Shown in pieces: positions 24,566 to 34,037 of a DNA stretch of 64,000 nt. The position numbers and the translations under genes are program-made. The stretch spans positions 62,001-126,000 of the forward strand of contig NZ_BBYG01000023.1 in NCBI RefSeq assembly GCF_001184025.1, in the 5' to 3' direction. Below the pieces are notes generated by a model. That model saw nothing but the letters and a program-made list of their open reading frames with translations, did no database searches and was not told the origin of the DNA. Position 1 is the first letter of the stretch, and every line of letters starts with the position of its first letter. Source of the stretch: Streptomyces maremycinicus. Lineage in GTDB: Bacteria; Actinomycetota; Actinomycetes; Streptomycetales; Streptomycetaceae.

Positions 24566-25540
24566 TCAGACCTTGACGCGGGCTTCCTTGCGGACGCCTG
24601 CCGCGATCGTCGCCGATTCGTCCAGGGAGTACGTCTTGGCGCCGGCGGTCGGCTCGACCACGCCCATGGTGCTGTAGTCCGCCCAGATGCACAGGTAGGT
24701 CTTCTGGGTCTTCTTGGTGACCTCGTTCGTGCTTTCGGCCTGCTGGCACTTCATCACGGCGCCGTCGAGTCCGTCGGGAGTCACCGACTCGGCGTCACCG
24801 ATCAGCTTCACGTCGTCGTCCGACCCCGACTTCATCTGGGCGAGGGTGATGTCGAGGGCCTGCTCGGGGTCCTTGACCGTGCCGTAGACGCCGAAGAACG
24901 TGACGTTCTCGGCGGTCTCCGTCTTCGCGAGCTCGCTCGGGTCGGTGGTGTCGATGGACGTCAGGTCGATGGTGGAGTAGATAGCGCCGATGGAGGTGGC
25001 GTTGCTGACTCCCGCCTTGGCGAGGTCCTTCTCGTCGCTCGCGCTCGCCTTCTCCTCCTTGGAGTCGCCCATCCGCTTGTACTTGCTCGACAGCAGCGAG
25101 GTCGGAGCCGTGAGCTTGTGCGCGCCGTCGTCCTCCAGGCCGCCCGCGCCGCCGCTTCCGCCGATCACGAAGTACGCGCCCACGCCGATCGCGGCGACGA
25201 CCGCGATCGCGCCGATGACGATGCCCGCCTTCTTGCCGCCGCCGCTCGGGGCCGGGGGCTGCGGGACGCCGTAGGGGGCCTGGCCGTACGGCGGCTGCTG
25301 GCCGTAGGGGGGCTGGGGCTGGCCGGAGGGCGGCTGCTGGCCGTAGGGCGGGGTCTGCGGGGGGACGCCCTGCGGGGGCTGCTGCGGGTAGCCGTAGCCG
25401 GGCTGCGGGGCGGGAGGCTGCTGGGGGTGGCCGTAGCCGGGCTGCGGGGCCTGCGGCGGCTGGCCGTACGGACCTGGCTGGCCGTACGGTCCGGGCTGCT
25501 GGGGCGGCCCGCCGTACGGGCCCGGCTGGTTGTGACTCAT
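24566..25540 (-). CDS. Membrane protein with Pro/Gly/Gln/Tyr-rich cytoplasmic tail and extracellular domain
   Basis: 324 residues. The first 100 are low complexity, built of PGPYGQP, PQPGYG and PPYGQQ units (a disordered cytoplasmic segment). One transmembrane helix follows ('KKAGIVIGAIAVVAAIGVGAYFVIGG'), then an extracellular domain of about 200 residues ending in basic VRKEARVKV. Two cysteines ('MKCQQ', 'YLCIW') could pair. This layout is common among Streptomyces membrane proteins of unknown function. It is transcribed away from valS. Confidence 0.82.
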   Translation of the reverse strand: MSHNQPGPYGGPPQQPGPYGQPGPYGQPPQAPQPGYGHPQQPPAPQPGYGYPQQPPQGVPPQTPPYGQQPPSGQPQPPYGQQPPYGQAPYGVPQPPAPSGGGKKAGIVIGAIAVVAAIGVGAYFVIGGSGGAGGLEDDGAHKLTAPTSLLSSKYKRMGDSKEEKASASDEKDLAKAGVSNATSIGAIYSTIDLTSIDTTDPSELAKTETAENVTFFGVYGTVKDPEQALDITLAQMKSGSDDDVKLIGDAESVTPDGLDGAVMKCQQAESTNEVTKKTQKTYLCIWADYSTMGVVEPTAGAKTYSLDESATIAAGVRKEARVKV

Positions 25541-25663
25541 TTCTGGGTTCCCCTCCAGTGCTTATGTGATTTTCACATCCTGGCTCAAAGCTCACACCGG
25601 TACGGCGGCGGGGCCCCCACCGTTACAGAGGAAACACGTTTCGGGACGACGCCGTGACACCCC

Positions 25664-25676
25664 TAAACTGGGCGCG
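25664..25676 (+). promoter_or_regulatory. Leaderless promoter of valS
   Basis: TAAACT at 25664-25669 is a near-consensus -10. The GTG start codon begins six bases later, exactly where transcription would start, and no Shine-Dalgarno is present. No T-box structure fits in the short upstream space. Confidence 0.6.
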
Positions 25677-28300
25677 TGACCGAGAACGCTCAGCAGCAGC
25701 CATCAGCGCCCCACACCGAACTGCCGACCCAGTACGCGCCGGCCGACGTAGAGGGGCCGCTGTACGAGCGCTGGGTGGAGCGGGGCTACTTCGAGGCGGA
25801 CGCGAAGAGCGAGAAGCCCCCGTACACGATCGTCATCCCGCCGCCGAACGTCACGGGCAGCCTGCACCTGGGGCACGCCTTCCAGCACACGCTCATGGAC
25901 GCCCTGACCCGCCGCAAGCGCATGCAGGGCTACGAGGCCCTGTGGCTGCCGGGCATGGACCACGCCGGCATCGCCACCCAGAACAAGGTCGAGCAGCAGC
26001 TCGCCGAGGAGGGCAAGTCCCGCCACGACCTGGGCCGCGAGGAGTTCGTCGAGCGCGTCTGGCAGTGGAAGGAAGAGTACGGCGGCAAGATCCTCGGCCA
26101 GATGCGCCGGCTCGGCGACGGAGTCGCCTGGGACCGCGAGCGCTTCACCATGGACGAGGGTCTGTCCAAGGCCGTCCAGACCATCTTCAAGAAGCTCTAC
26201 GACGACGAGCTGATCTACCGCGCCGAGCGCATCATCAACTGGTGTCCGCGCTGTCTTACGGCCATCTCGGACATCGAGGTCGAGTACCAGGAGGACGACG
26301 GCGAGCTCGTCTCCATCACGTACGGCGAGGGCGAGGAGACGCTGGTCGTCGCCACCACCCGCGCCGAGACGATGCTCGGTGACACCGCCGTCGCCGTCCA
26401 CCCCGACGACGAGCGCTACCGGCACCTCGTCGGCAAGCACATCAAGCTGCCGCTGACCGACCGCACCATCCCCGTCGTCGCCGACACCCACGTCGACCCG
26501 GAGTTCGGTACGGGTGCGGTCAAGGTCACCCCGGCCCACGACCCCAACGACTTCGCGATCGGCCGGCGCCACGGCCTGGAGTCGATCACGGTCATGGACG
26601 AGCGCGCGGTCATCACCGTGCACGGCCCGTTCGAGGGGCTCGACCGCTTCGAGGCGCGCTCCGCCATCGTCGCGGCGCTGCGTTCCCAGGGCCGGATCGT
26701 CGCCGAGAAGCGGCCGTACTCCCACAGCGTCGGCCACTGCTCACGCTGCAAGACCACCGTCGAGCCGCGCCTGTCCCTCCAGTGGTGGGTCAAGGTCGGC
26801 CCGCTGGCCAAGGCGGCCGGCGACGCGGTCCGCGACGGGCGGGTCGAGATCCACCCCGCGGACATGTCGAAGCGGTACTTCGACTGGGTCGACAACATGC
26901 ACGACTGGTGCATCTCGCGCCAGTTGTGGTGGGGTCACCGCGTCCCGGTCTGGTACGGCCCCGAGGGCGAGGTCGTCTGCGTCGGCCCCGACGAGGAGCC
27001 GCCGGCGGGCGAGGGCTGGCGTCAGGACACCGACGTCCTCGACACCTGGTTCTCCTCCGGCCTGTGGCCGTTCTCCACGCTCGGCTGGCCCGAACAGACC
27101 GCCGACCTGCGGAAGTTCTATCCGACCGACGTCCTGCTCACCGGCCACGACATCATCTTCTTCTGGGTCGCCCGGATGATGATGTTCGGCCTGTACGCCA
27201 TGGACGGCGAGGTCCCCTTCAAGACCATCGCCCTGACCGGCCTGGTCCGCGACGAGCGCGGCAAGAAGATGTCGAAGTCCTTCGGCAACGTCGTCGACCC
27301 GCTCGACTGGATGGACAAGTACGGTTCCGACGCCGTCCGCTTCACGCTCGCCAAGGGCGCCAACCCCGGTACGGACGTCCCGATCGGCGAGGACTGGGTC
27401 CAGGCCTCCCGCAACTTCGCCAACAAGATCTGGAACGCCACCCGCTTCGCGCTGATGAACGGCGCGACGGTCGAGGGCCCGCTGCCGGACCCGTCCGAGA
27501 TGACGGCGACGGACCGCTGGATCCTCTCCCGCCTGAACAAGACGGTCGCCGAAGTCGACGCGTTCTACGACGACTTCCAGTTCGCCAAGCTCGCCGACGC
27601 CCTCTACCACTTCGCCTGGGACGAGGTCTTCGACTGGTACGTCGAGCTGTCCAAGACGACGTTCATGGCGGGCGGCGAGCCCGCGAAGGTCTCGGGCCGG
27701 GTCCTCGGCGAGGTGCTCGACGTCACCCTCAAGCTGCTGCACCCGATCGTCCCGTTCGTCACGGAGACGCTCTGGACCACGCTCACCGGCGGCGAGTCCG
27801 TCGTCGTCGCCGAGTGGCCCACGGACAGCGGCTTCCGGGACACGGCGGCCGAGCGGGAGATCGAGAGCCTCCGGTCGGTGATCACCGAGGTCCGCCGCTT
27901 CCGTGCCGACCAGGGCCTCCAGCCCGGCCAGCGGGTCCCCGCGCGGCTGTCGCTCGACGGCACGGCGCTGGCGCCCCACGAGGCGGCCATCCGTCAGCTC
28001 CTGCGCCTCCAGCCGGAGGGTGACGCCTTCTCGGCGACGGCGACCCTGCCCGTCGCGGGCGCCACGGTCGCGCTGGACCTGTCCGGCACGATCGACCTGG
28101 TCGCGGAGCGCAAGCGCCTGGCCAAGGATCTGGCGGCCGCCGAGAAGGAGAAGGCCCAGGCCGACGCCAAGCTCGGCAACGAGGCGTTCCTGGCGAAGGC
28201 CCCGGACAACGTGGTCGACAAGATCCGCGGCCGCCTCGCCAAGGCGGACGAGGACATCGCCCGCATCCGGACCCAGCTGGAGCGCCTGCCGCAGGCGTAG
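25676..28300 (+). CDS. valS: Valyl-tRNA synthetase
   Basis: 874-residue class I aminoacyl-tRNA synthetase. The HIGH motif is HLGH at 64-67 in 'NVTGSLHLGHAF', the CP1 editing domain has 'TTRAETMLGDTAVAVHPDD', and KMSKS appears in 'RGKKMSKSFGN' near residue 530. Trp residues for valine recognition and the anticodon-binding domain follow. The C-terminal coiled coil ('ERKRLAKDLAAAEKEKAQADAKL') is the ValS tRNA-binding arm. Complete and in the conserved order clpX-valS-folC. Confidence 0.97.
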   Translation: MTENAQQQPSAPHTELPTQYAPADVEGPLYERWVERGYFEADAKSEKPPYTIVIPPPNVTGSLHLGHAFQHTLMDALTRRKRMQGYEALWLPGMDHAGIATQNKVEQQLAEEGKSRHDLGREEFVERVWQWKEEYGGKILGQMRRLGDGVAWDRERFTMDEGLSKAVQTIFKKLYDDELIYRAERIINWCPRCLTAISDIEVEYQEDDGELVSITYGEGEETLVVATTRAETMLGDTAVAVHPDDERYRHLVGKHIKLPLTDRTIPVVADTHVDPEFGTGAVKVTPAHDPNDFAIGRRHGLESITVMDERAVITVHGPFEGLDRFEARSAIVAALRSQGRIVAEKRPYSHSVGHCSRCKTTVEPRLSLQWWVKVGPLAKAAGDAVRDGRVEIHPADMSKRYFDWVDNMHDWCISRQLWWGHRVPVWYGPEGEVVCVGPDEEPPAGEGWRQDTDVLDTWFSSGLWPFSTLGWPEQTADLRKFYPTDVLLTGHDIIFFWVARMMMFGLYAMDGEVPFKTIALTGLVRDERGKKMSKSFGNVVDPLDWMDKYGSDAVRFTLAKGANPGTDVPIGEDWVQASRNFANKIWNATRFALMNGATVEGPLPDPSEMTATDRWILSRLNKTVAEVDAFYDDFQFAKLADALYHFAWDEVFDWYVELSKTTFMAGGEPAKVSGRVLGEVLDVTLKLLHPIVPFVTETLWTTLTGGESVVVAEWPTDSGFRDTAAEREIESLRSVITEVRRFRADQGLQPGQRVPARLSLDGTALAPHEAAIRQLLRLQPEGDAFSATATLPVAGATVALDLSGTIDLVAERKRLAKDLAAAEKEKAQADAKLGNEAFLAKAPDNVVDKIRGRLAKADEDIARIRTQLERLPQA

Positions 28301-28344
28301 GCCCACGCCGCTCGTGCAGGCGTCATGAAGGTGTCATGACGGCG

Positions 28345-28379
28345 AAGGCCCCCGGGACCCTCACGGTTCCGGGGGCCTT
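28345..28379 (+). terminator. Terminator after valS
   Basis: 15-bp stem AAGGCCCCCGGGACC / GGTTCCGGGGGCCTT with one G-T pair and a CTCAC loop, 44 bases after the valS stop. Confidence 0.88.
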
Positions 28380-28405
28380 CGCCCACGTCTGTCACCGGCC
28401 GTCCG

Positions 28406-28418
28406 TAGACTGGCTCCG
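28406..28418 (+). promoter_or_regulatory. Leaderless promoter of folC
   Basis: TAGACT (28406-28411) ends six bases before the folC GTG, and there is no ribosome-binding site. This is the same geometry as the valS promoter. Confidence 0.6.
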
Positions 28419-29941
28419 TGAGCGAGCTCCCCCCGAACGGCAACCCAGACGACCTGCCCGACCCTCTCGATCCCTTCGACGAGATCATCGCGGAGGAGAC
28501 CGACCGCGACCCGGATCTCGCGGTCATCGAAGCAGGCAGCCGCACCCTGCGCACCCAGGGCGGCGCACCGCAGGCCGAGGTGCCCACGCGCCCCGAGGAC
28601 CCCGAGGTCGACAAGGCCCTGCGCGAGGTCGAGGCCGAGCTGGCCACCCGCTGGGGCGAGACCAAGCTGGAGCCCTCGGTCGACCGCATCGCCGCGCTGA
28701 TGGACGTGCTGGGGGACCCGCAGCGGTCGTACCCCTCGATCCACATCACCGGGACCAACGGCAAGACCTCCACCGCCCGCATGGTCGAGGCCCTGCTGAA
28801 CGCCTTCGACCTGCGCACCGGCCGGTACACCTCCCCGCACGTCCAGTCGATCACCGAGCGGATCAGCCTGGACGGCGCGCCGATCTCCGCCGAGCGGTTC
28901 ATCGAGACGTACGACGACATCAAGGCGTACGTCGAGATGGTCGACGGCATGCAGCCGTACCGGCTGTCCTTCTTCGAGGTGCTCACCGGCATGGCGTACG
29001 CCGCCTTCTCGGACGCACCGGTCGACGTCGCCGTCGTGGAGGTGGGGATGGGCGGCTCGTGGGACGCGACCAACGTGATCGACGGTGACGTCGCTGTGGT
29101 CACGCCCATCGACCTGGACCACACCGACCGGCTCGGGGAGACGACCGCCGAGATCGCCGCCGAGAAGGCCGGGATCATCAAGCAGGACGCCACGGTCATC
29201 CTGGCCCAGCAGCCCGTGGACGCGGCCCAGGTGCTGCTCAAGAAGGCCGTCGAGGTCGACGCCACCGTGGCCCGCGAGGGGCTGGAGTTCGGCGTCGTCG
29301 CCCGTCAGGTCGCCGTCGGCGGACAGATGGTCACCCTGCGCGGCCTGGGCGGCGAGTACCCCGAGGTGTACCTGCCCCTGCACGGCCCATACCAGGCGCA
29401 CAACGCGGCCGTCGCGCTCGCCGCCGTCGAGGCGTTCTTCGGCGTCGGCTCGCAGCGCCCCGAGCCGCTCGACATCGACACCGTCCGCAAGGCCTTCGCG
29501 GCCGTCTCCTCGCCGGGCCGCCTGGAAGTCGTACGGCGCTCCCCGACCGTCGTCCTCGACGCCGCCCACAACCCGGCCGGCGCTCGGGCCACCGCCGAGG
29601 CCGTCGGCGAGGCCTTCGACTTCAGCCGGCTGATCGGCGTGGTCGGGGCCAGCGGCGACAAGAACGTGCGGGGGGTCCTGGAGGCCTTCGAGCCGATCTT
29701 CGCGGAGGTCGTCGTCACCCAGAACTCCAGCCACCGCGCGATGGACGCCGACGAACTGGCCGCGATCGCCGTCGAGGTGTTCGGCGACGACCGGGTCCAG
29801 GTCGAGCCGAGGCTGCCCGACGCTCTGGAGGCGGCGGTCACGCTCGCCGAGGAGGAGGGCGAGTTCGCGGGCGGCGCGGTACTGGTCACCGGTTCCGTCA
29901 TCACGGTCGGCGAGGCCCGGCTGCTCCTCGGAAAGGGCTGA
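28418..29941 (+). CDS. folC: Folylpolyglutamate synthase / dihydrofolate synthase
   Basis: 507 residues, Mur-ligase fold. The P-loop is 'SIHITGTNGKTSTARMVEALL', and the folate loop '(T)SPHVQSITERISLDG' and 'EVGMGGSWDATNVID' are intact. The C-terminal domain has 'DAAHNPAGARATAEAV'. It adds glutamate to dihydropteroate and to folates. An acidic, probably disordered extension of about 65 residues precedes the conserved core, as in other streptomycete FolC. It is followed after ten bases by the DUF4233 gene. Confidence 0.95.
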   Translation: MSELPPNGNPDDLPDPLDPFDEIIAEETDRDPDLAVIEAGSRTLRTQGGAPQAEVPTRPEDPEVDKALREVEAELATRWGETKLEPSVDRIAALMDVLGDPQRSYPSIHITGTNGKTSTARMVEALLNAFDLRTGRYTSPHVQSITERISLDGAPISAERFIETYDDIKAYVEMVDGMQPYRLSFFEVLTGMAYAAFSDAPVDVAVVEVGMGGSWDATNVIDGDVAVVTPIDLDHTDRLGETTAEIAAEKAGIIKQDATVILAQQPVDAAQVLLKKAVEVDATVAREGLEFGVVARQVAVGGQMVTLRGLGGEYPEVYLPLHGPYQAHNAAVALAAVEAFFGVGSQRPEPLDIDTVRKAFAAVSSPGRLEVVRRSPTVVLDAAHNPAGARATAEAVGEAFDFSRLIGVVGASGDKNVRGVLEAFEPIFAEVVVTQNSSHRAMDADELAAIAVEVFGDDRVQVEPRLPDALEAAVTLAEEEGEFAGGAVLVTGSVITVGEARLLLGKG

Positions 29942-29951
29942 GGTCCCCACC

Positions 29952-30317
29952 ATGCGTACGCTCTGTTCCTCGACGCTGATCGGCGAGTTCTTCGTCATCG
30001 GCTTCGCCGGTCTGGTCGCCATGAAGGACGCCGACCTGTCCACCGCCACGGTGTGGACGGTCTGTGGCATCGCCATGTTCTTCAGCGTGCTGCTGTGCGG
30101 CATGGTCACCCGGCCCGGGGGCGTCGCCCTCGGCTGGGCGCTTCAGATCGCCCTGGTCGCGTCCGGCTTCTTCGTCCCGATCATGTTCTTCCTCGGGGTG
30201 CTCTTCGGGGCCCTGTGGTGGGCGTCCGTGCACTTCGGGCGCAAGGTCGACGAGGCGAAGGCCCGCTTCGCCGCGCAGGCGGCCGCAGGCTCTCCGGATA
30301 CCGCTGACGCTGCGTGA
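29952..30317 (+). CDS. DUF4233 small membrane protein
   Basis: 121 residues with four hydrophobic segments and an Ala-rich cytoplasmic C-terminus. The N-terminal 'MRTLCSSTLIGEFFVIGFAGLVAM' is the hallmark of DUF4233, which follows folC in most actinobacteria. The gap to folC is ten bases and ndk follows, so it is probably co-transcribed. Its function is unknown; the conserved place between folate and nucleotide genes is the only clue. Confidence 0.9.
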   Translation: MRTLCSSTLIGEFFVIGFAGLVAMKDADLSTATVWTVCGIAMFFSVLLCGMVTRPGGVALGWALQIALVASGFFVPIMFFLGVLFGALWWASVHFGRKVDEAKARFAAQAAAGSPDTADAA

Positions 30318-30400
30318 CAGGTGCCCGGAAAGGCCCTGTAACCTCATCCCACCGCACACACCGGCCGTAGCAACACACCGGCAGTAGAAGGAGTCACCTC

Positions 30401-30814
30401 GTGAGCCAGCGCACCCTCGTCCTGCTCAAGCCCGACGCCGTCCGTCGTGGCCTGACCGGCGAGATCCTCAGCCGTATCGAGCGCAAGGCCGGCTGGCAGA
30501 TCACCGCGCTGGAACTGCGGACCCTGGACCAGGACACGCTGGAGCAGCACTACGGCGAGCACAAGGGCAAGCCCTTCTACGAGCCGCTGGTGGAGTTCAT
30601 GGCCTCCGGTCCGGTCGTCGCGCTGATCGTCGAGGGCGACCGTGTCATCGAGGGTGTGCGCGGCCTCGCGGGTCCGACCGACCCGATCGCCGCGGCCCCC
30701 GGCTCCATCCGCGGCGACTACGGTGTGATCGTCCGCGAGAACCTGATCCACGCCTCCGACTCCGAGGAGTCCGCCGAGCGTGAGGTGAAGATCTTCTTCC
30801 CCGGTCGCGCCTGA
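30401..30814 (+). CDS. ndk: Nucleoside diphosphate kinase
   Basis: 137-residue enzyme transferring the gamma-phosphate between nucleotides through a phospho-histidine. The phosphorylated His sits in 'RENLIHASDSEESAEREVKIFF', the standard signature, and the N-terminal 'QRTLVLLKPDAVRRGLTGEIL' binds nucleotide. GTG start with AAGGAGTCACCTC upstream. Last gene of the folC-DUF4233-ndk group. Confidence 0.97.
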   Translation: MSQRTLVLLKPDAVRRGLTGEILSRIERKAGWQITALELRTLDQDTLEQHYGEHKGKPFYEPLVEFMASGPVVALIVEGDRVIEGVRGLAGPTDPIAAAPGSIRGDYGVIVRENLIHASDSEESAEREVKIFFPGRA

Positions 30815-31056
30815 GACCGGCGCCGGACACACCGGCCGGCAGGGCCTGAAGCGGGCGATCGAGGGAACGTGAGCCCCCGAACGCCCGTCTCCAGAAGCGA
30901 ACCCACACAGCATCTGCAAACAATGGCGGAGACCGCTCCGCAGTGTTCGTGCAGGCGCGTTTACGATGGAAGCCTTCACGTCACAGCACCCACCTCGCCG
31001 ACCTGATAAGCCCTCAAAGCTCATGGAAGGCCAGTCGAATCCTGATGGGGAACTCA

Positions 31057-32076
31057 ATGTCGTTCATCGGCCGTGACATGGCTGTCGACCTCGGGACCGC
31101 CAACACGCTGGTGTACGTCAGGGGTCGCGGGATCGTACTCAACGAGCCGTCCGTCGTCGCGATCAACACCAACACCGGTGGCATCCTCGCGGTCGGCGCC
31201 GAAGCGAAGAAGATGATCGGGCGCACGCCCGGCAACATCGTTGCCGTGCGTCCGCTGAAGGACGGCGTGATCGCCGACTTCGAGATCACCGAGCGGATGC
31301 TCCGCTACTTCATCCTGAAGATCCACAAGCGGCGGTATCTGGCTCGTCCGCGGGTCGTCGTCTGTGTGCCCTCGGGCATCACGGGCGTCGAGCGCCGCGC
31401 CGTCATCGAGGCGTCGACCCAGGCCGGCGCCCGTCAGGTGCACATCATCGAGGAGCCCATGGCCGCGGCCATCGGCTCCGGCCTGCCGGTCCACGAGGCG
31501 ACCGGCAACATGGTGGTGGACATCGGCGGCGGCACCACGGAGGTCGCGGTCATCTCGCTCGGCGGCATCGTCACGGCCCAGTCCATCCGCGTCGCGGGCG
31601 ACGAACTGGACAACGCGATCATCCAGCACATCAAGAAGGAGTACAGCCTCCTCCTCGGTGAGCGGACGGCCGAACAGATCAAGATCACGATCGGTTCGGC
31701 CTACGACCTCGACGACGACCAGCACACCGAAATCCGCGGCCGGGACCTCGTGTCCGGGCTGCCCAAGACCGTCGTCATCTCGGCCGCCGAGGTGCGCAAG
31801 GCGATCGAGGAACCGGTCAACGCGATCGTCGACGCCGTGAAGACCACCCTCGACAAGTGCCCGCCGGAGCTGTCCGGCGACATCATGGACCGCGGAATCG
31901 TTCTGACCGGCGGCGGAGCACTGCTGCGCGGTCTGGACGAGCGGCTGCGCCGGGAGACCGGCATGCCCATCCACATCGCCGAGGACCCGCTGGACAGCGT
32001 GGCGCTCGGCTCCGGGAAGTGCGTGGAGGAGTTCGAGGCGCTCCAGCAGGTCCTGGACGCCGCGCCCCGCAGATGA
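31057..32076 (+). CDS. mreB: Rod-shape/actin-like protein MreB
   Basis: 339 residues of the actin-fold MreB family: phosphate-1 loop 'DMAVDLGTANTLVYVRG', phosphate-2 'NMVVDIGGGTTEVAVISLGG' and adenosine motif 'GIVLTGGGALLRGLDERL'. In streptomycetes MreB is dispensable for vegetative growth and builds the spore wall. The ATG at 31057 has GGGGAA six bases upstream; another ATG at 31045 would add MGNS and is also possible. The 240-base gap after ndk presumably holds its promoter (TTTACGAT near 30959-30966). Confidence 0.96.
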   Translation: MSFIGRDMAVDLGTANTLVYVRGRGIVLNEPSVVAINTNTGGILAVGAEAKKMIGRTPGNIVAVRPLKDGVIADFEITERMLRYFILKIHKRRYLARPRVVVCVPSGITGVERRAVIEASTQAGARQVHIIEEPMAAAIGSGLPVHEATGNMVVDIGGGTTEVAVISLGGIVTAQSIRVAGDELDNAIIQHIKKEYSLLLGERTAEQIKITIGSAYDLDDDQHTEIRGRDLVSGLPKTVVISAAEVRKAIEEPVNAIVDAVKTTLDKCPPELSGDIMDRGIVLTGGGALLRGLDERLRRETGMPIHIAEDPLDSVALGSGKCVEEFEALQQVLDAAPRR

Positions 32077-32257
32077 CGTAACGCTTCGATTCCGCCGTAC
32101 GAGATGATCTCCTCTCGTGCGGCGGATCGTTGATATTCAGGCATAAGCTCCCACAAAGCGCCCTTGGTCATCTTGGCCCGGGGCTACCCCAATTCCTGAT
32201 CCTGCTTCCTGATTCCTGTTCTTGGTTTTTTCTCGAGGAAGGGCACGGCCGCCGCAC

Positions 32258-33196
32258 GTGAGGGACACACGAGAGAGCCGGCTGCTCCTGGTGCTGCTGA
32301 TCGCCGTAGCGTTCGCGCTGATCACGGTGGACATCCGGGGCGGTGAGGATTCCCCGGTCGACGGTGCCCGGCAGGCCGCCGCCGCGGCCTTCGGTCCGAT
32401 CGAGAACGGCGTGTCGTCGGCGGTGGATCCCGTCGGCAACGCCGTCTCCGCCGTCCGGGACTCCGGTGAACGCCATGACCGGCTCACCGGTCTGGAGAAG
32501 GAGAACGCGGCTCTCAAGGCGAAGCTCGGCAGCGACGACCGCAACCGCAGCCGGCTGGCGCAGCTCGACAAGATGCTGAAGATCGCCGGCACGGGCCAGT
32601 ACGGCATCAAGGGCGCGGAGGTCATCGCGATAGGAGCGGCCCAGGGCTTCTCCTGGACCATCACCATCGACATCGGCGCGAACGACGGCGTCAAGCGCGA
32701 CATGACGGTCCTCAACGGGGACGGCCTGGTCGGACGGGTCACCACCGTCGGGCCCGGCACCGCGACCGTCCTGCTGGCCAGCGACCCCGACTTCACCGTC
32801 GGCACCCGGATGGAGGCGTCCGACGAGCTCGGCTTCGCCTCCGGACAGGGCGACCGGCCGCTGCGCGTCGAACTCCTCAACGGCAAGGCCGAGGTGCGCA
32901 AGGGCGATCGGCTGGTGACCTTCGGCTCGCAGGCCGACAAGCCCTTCGTGCCCGGCGTCCCCGTCGGCGTCGTCTCCCGCGTCGACCCCTCCGGCGGCGA
33001 CCTCACCCGCACCCTCTACGTCACGCCGTACGTCAGCTTCACCAAGCTCGACATCGTGGGCGTGGTCGTCGAGGCCCCGAAGAAGGACCCGCGCGACACC
33101 GTGCTCCCCTCGAAGCCCAAGCCGGTCCCCACGCCGACGGTGACCGTCACGGTCACTCCGAACGCGAACGCACCCGAAGACGGCCAGCAGCAGTAG
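32258..33196 (+). CDS. mreC: Rod-shape-determining protein MreC
   Basis: 312 residues from the GTG at 32258 (GAGGAAGG about 15 bases upstream); a TTG at 32222 would add twelve residues. It has a short cytoplasmic tail, one transmembrane helix ('ESRLLLVLLIAVAFALITVDI'), a coiled coil ('DRLTGLEKENAALKAKL') and two beta-barrel domains. The Thr/Pro/Val-rich C-terminal tail is extracellular. It bridges MreB with PBP2 in the spore-wall synthesising complex. The 180-base gap after mreB contains repeated TTCCTG units and a T-run. Confidence 0.93.
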   Translation: MRDTRESRLLLVLLIAVAFALITVDIRGGEDSPVDGARQAAAAAFGPIENGVSSAVDPVGNAVSAVRDSGERHDRLTGLEKENAALKAKLGSDDRNRSRLAQLDKMLKIAGTGQYGIKGAEVIAIGAAQGFSWTITIDIGANDGVKRDMTVLNGDGLVGRVTTVGPGTATVLLASDPDFTVGTRMEASDELGFASGQGDRPLRVELLNGKAEVRKGDRLVTFGSQADKPFVPGVPVGVVSRVDPSGGDLTRTLYVTPYVSFTKLDIVGVVVEAPKKDPRDTVLPSKPKPVPTPTVTVTVTPNANAPEDGQQQ

Positions 33197-33211
33197 GAGC
33201 TGACAACCCCC

Positions 33212-33883
33212 ATGCGCGTCAACCGGATCCTGCTCTCCGTCCCGCTGATCGTCGTCGCCCTGGTGATCCAGGTCAGCGTCCTCGCCCGGCTCCACCTCCC
33301 GGGCGCCGTCCCGGACCTCCTCCTGCTCACCGTGCTGGGCCTCGCCATGGTCTACGGCCATGTCGGCGGCGCCCTCATCGGCTTCGGCGCCGGCCTGCTG
33401 GCCGACCTCGCGCCGCCCGCCGACCACGCCGCCGGGCGCTACGCCCTCGTGCTGTGCGTGATCGGCTACCTCGCCGGGCTGGTCAAGCCCGAGAGCGGGC
33501 AGATCAAGTCAGCCACCGGCCCGATGGTCGTGGTCGTCGGCGCCGCGATCGGCTCCACCCTGCTGTACGCCGGGGTGGGCGCCCTCGTCGGCGACACCGC
33601 CGCCCGCCATGTCGGCCTCACCGGGCTGCTGTTCACGGCCGGTCTGTACGACCTGCTGCTGGCCCCGTTCGTCGTCCCCGCGGTCATGTTCCTGGCGCGG
33701 CGCGCCGACAACGACCCCCTCGCGGAGACCAACTCCGCGGCCAAGAGCCCGGACATCTCGTCCGGCTGGCTGTCCTCCGGGACGGGTCTCAGGATCGGCG
33801 GGCAGCGCAACGGGCTGAAGCTGAAGGCTGCCCGCTCACGCGGGGCGCGCGCCGGCCGCATCAAGGGGGTCAAGCGGCTGTGA
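33212..33883 (+). CDS. mreD: Rod-shape-determining protein MreD
   Basis: 223-residue membrane protein with about five hydrophobic helices starting 'MRVNRILLSVPLIVVALVIQVSVLARL', the usual MreD opening, with 'GFGAGLLADLAPPADHAAG' typical of the family. The basic C-terminus (KLKAARSRGARAGRIKGVKRL) is cytoplasmic. It begins 15 bases after mreC in the operon. Confidence 0.92.
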   Translation: MRVNRILLSVPLIVVALVIQVSVLARLHLPGAVPDLLLLTVLGLAMVYGHVGGALIGFGAGLLADLAPPADHAAGRYALVLCVIGYLAGLVKPESGQIKSATGPMVVVVGAAIGSTLLYAGVGALVGDTAARHVGLTGLLFTAGLYDLLLAPFVVPAVMFLARRADNDPLAETNSAAKSPDISSGWLSSGTGLRIGGQRNGLKLKAARSRGARAGRIKGVKRL

Positions 33884-34037
33884 GTCCGGGCGCCGGCGCG
33901 TGGGGCGCGCCAGGTAGTGGTTCACCCGAACGGGGAAGTTCCGGCGGAACGCGGCCTCACAGGCCGATCGTTCATCATTCGTCCGCGCACACACGTCCGC
34001 GTACCGACTCCGCGTACGGAGAGGGGGAGGCACCGCA

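Noticed and set aside
25541..25675. T-box riboswitch before valS
   Set aside because: The space before the -10 hexamer is not transcribed in the predicted leaderless arrangement, and no T-box sequence or specifier stem is seen.
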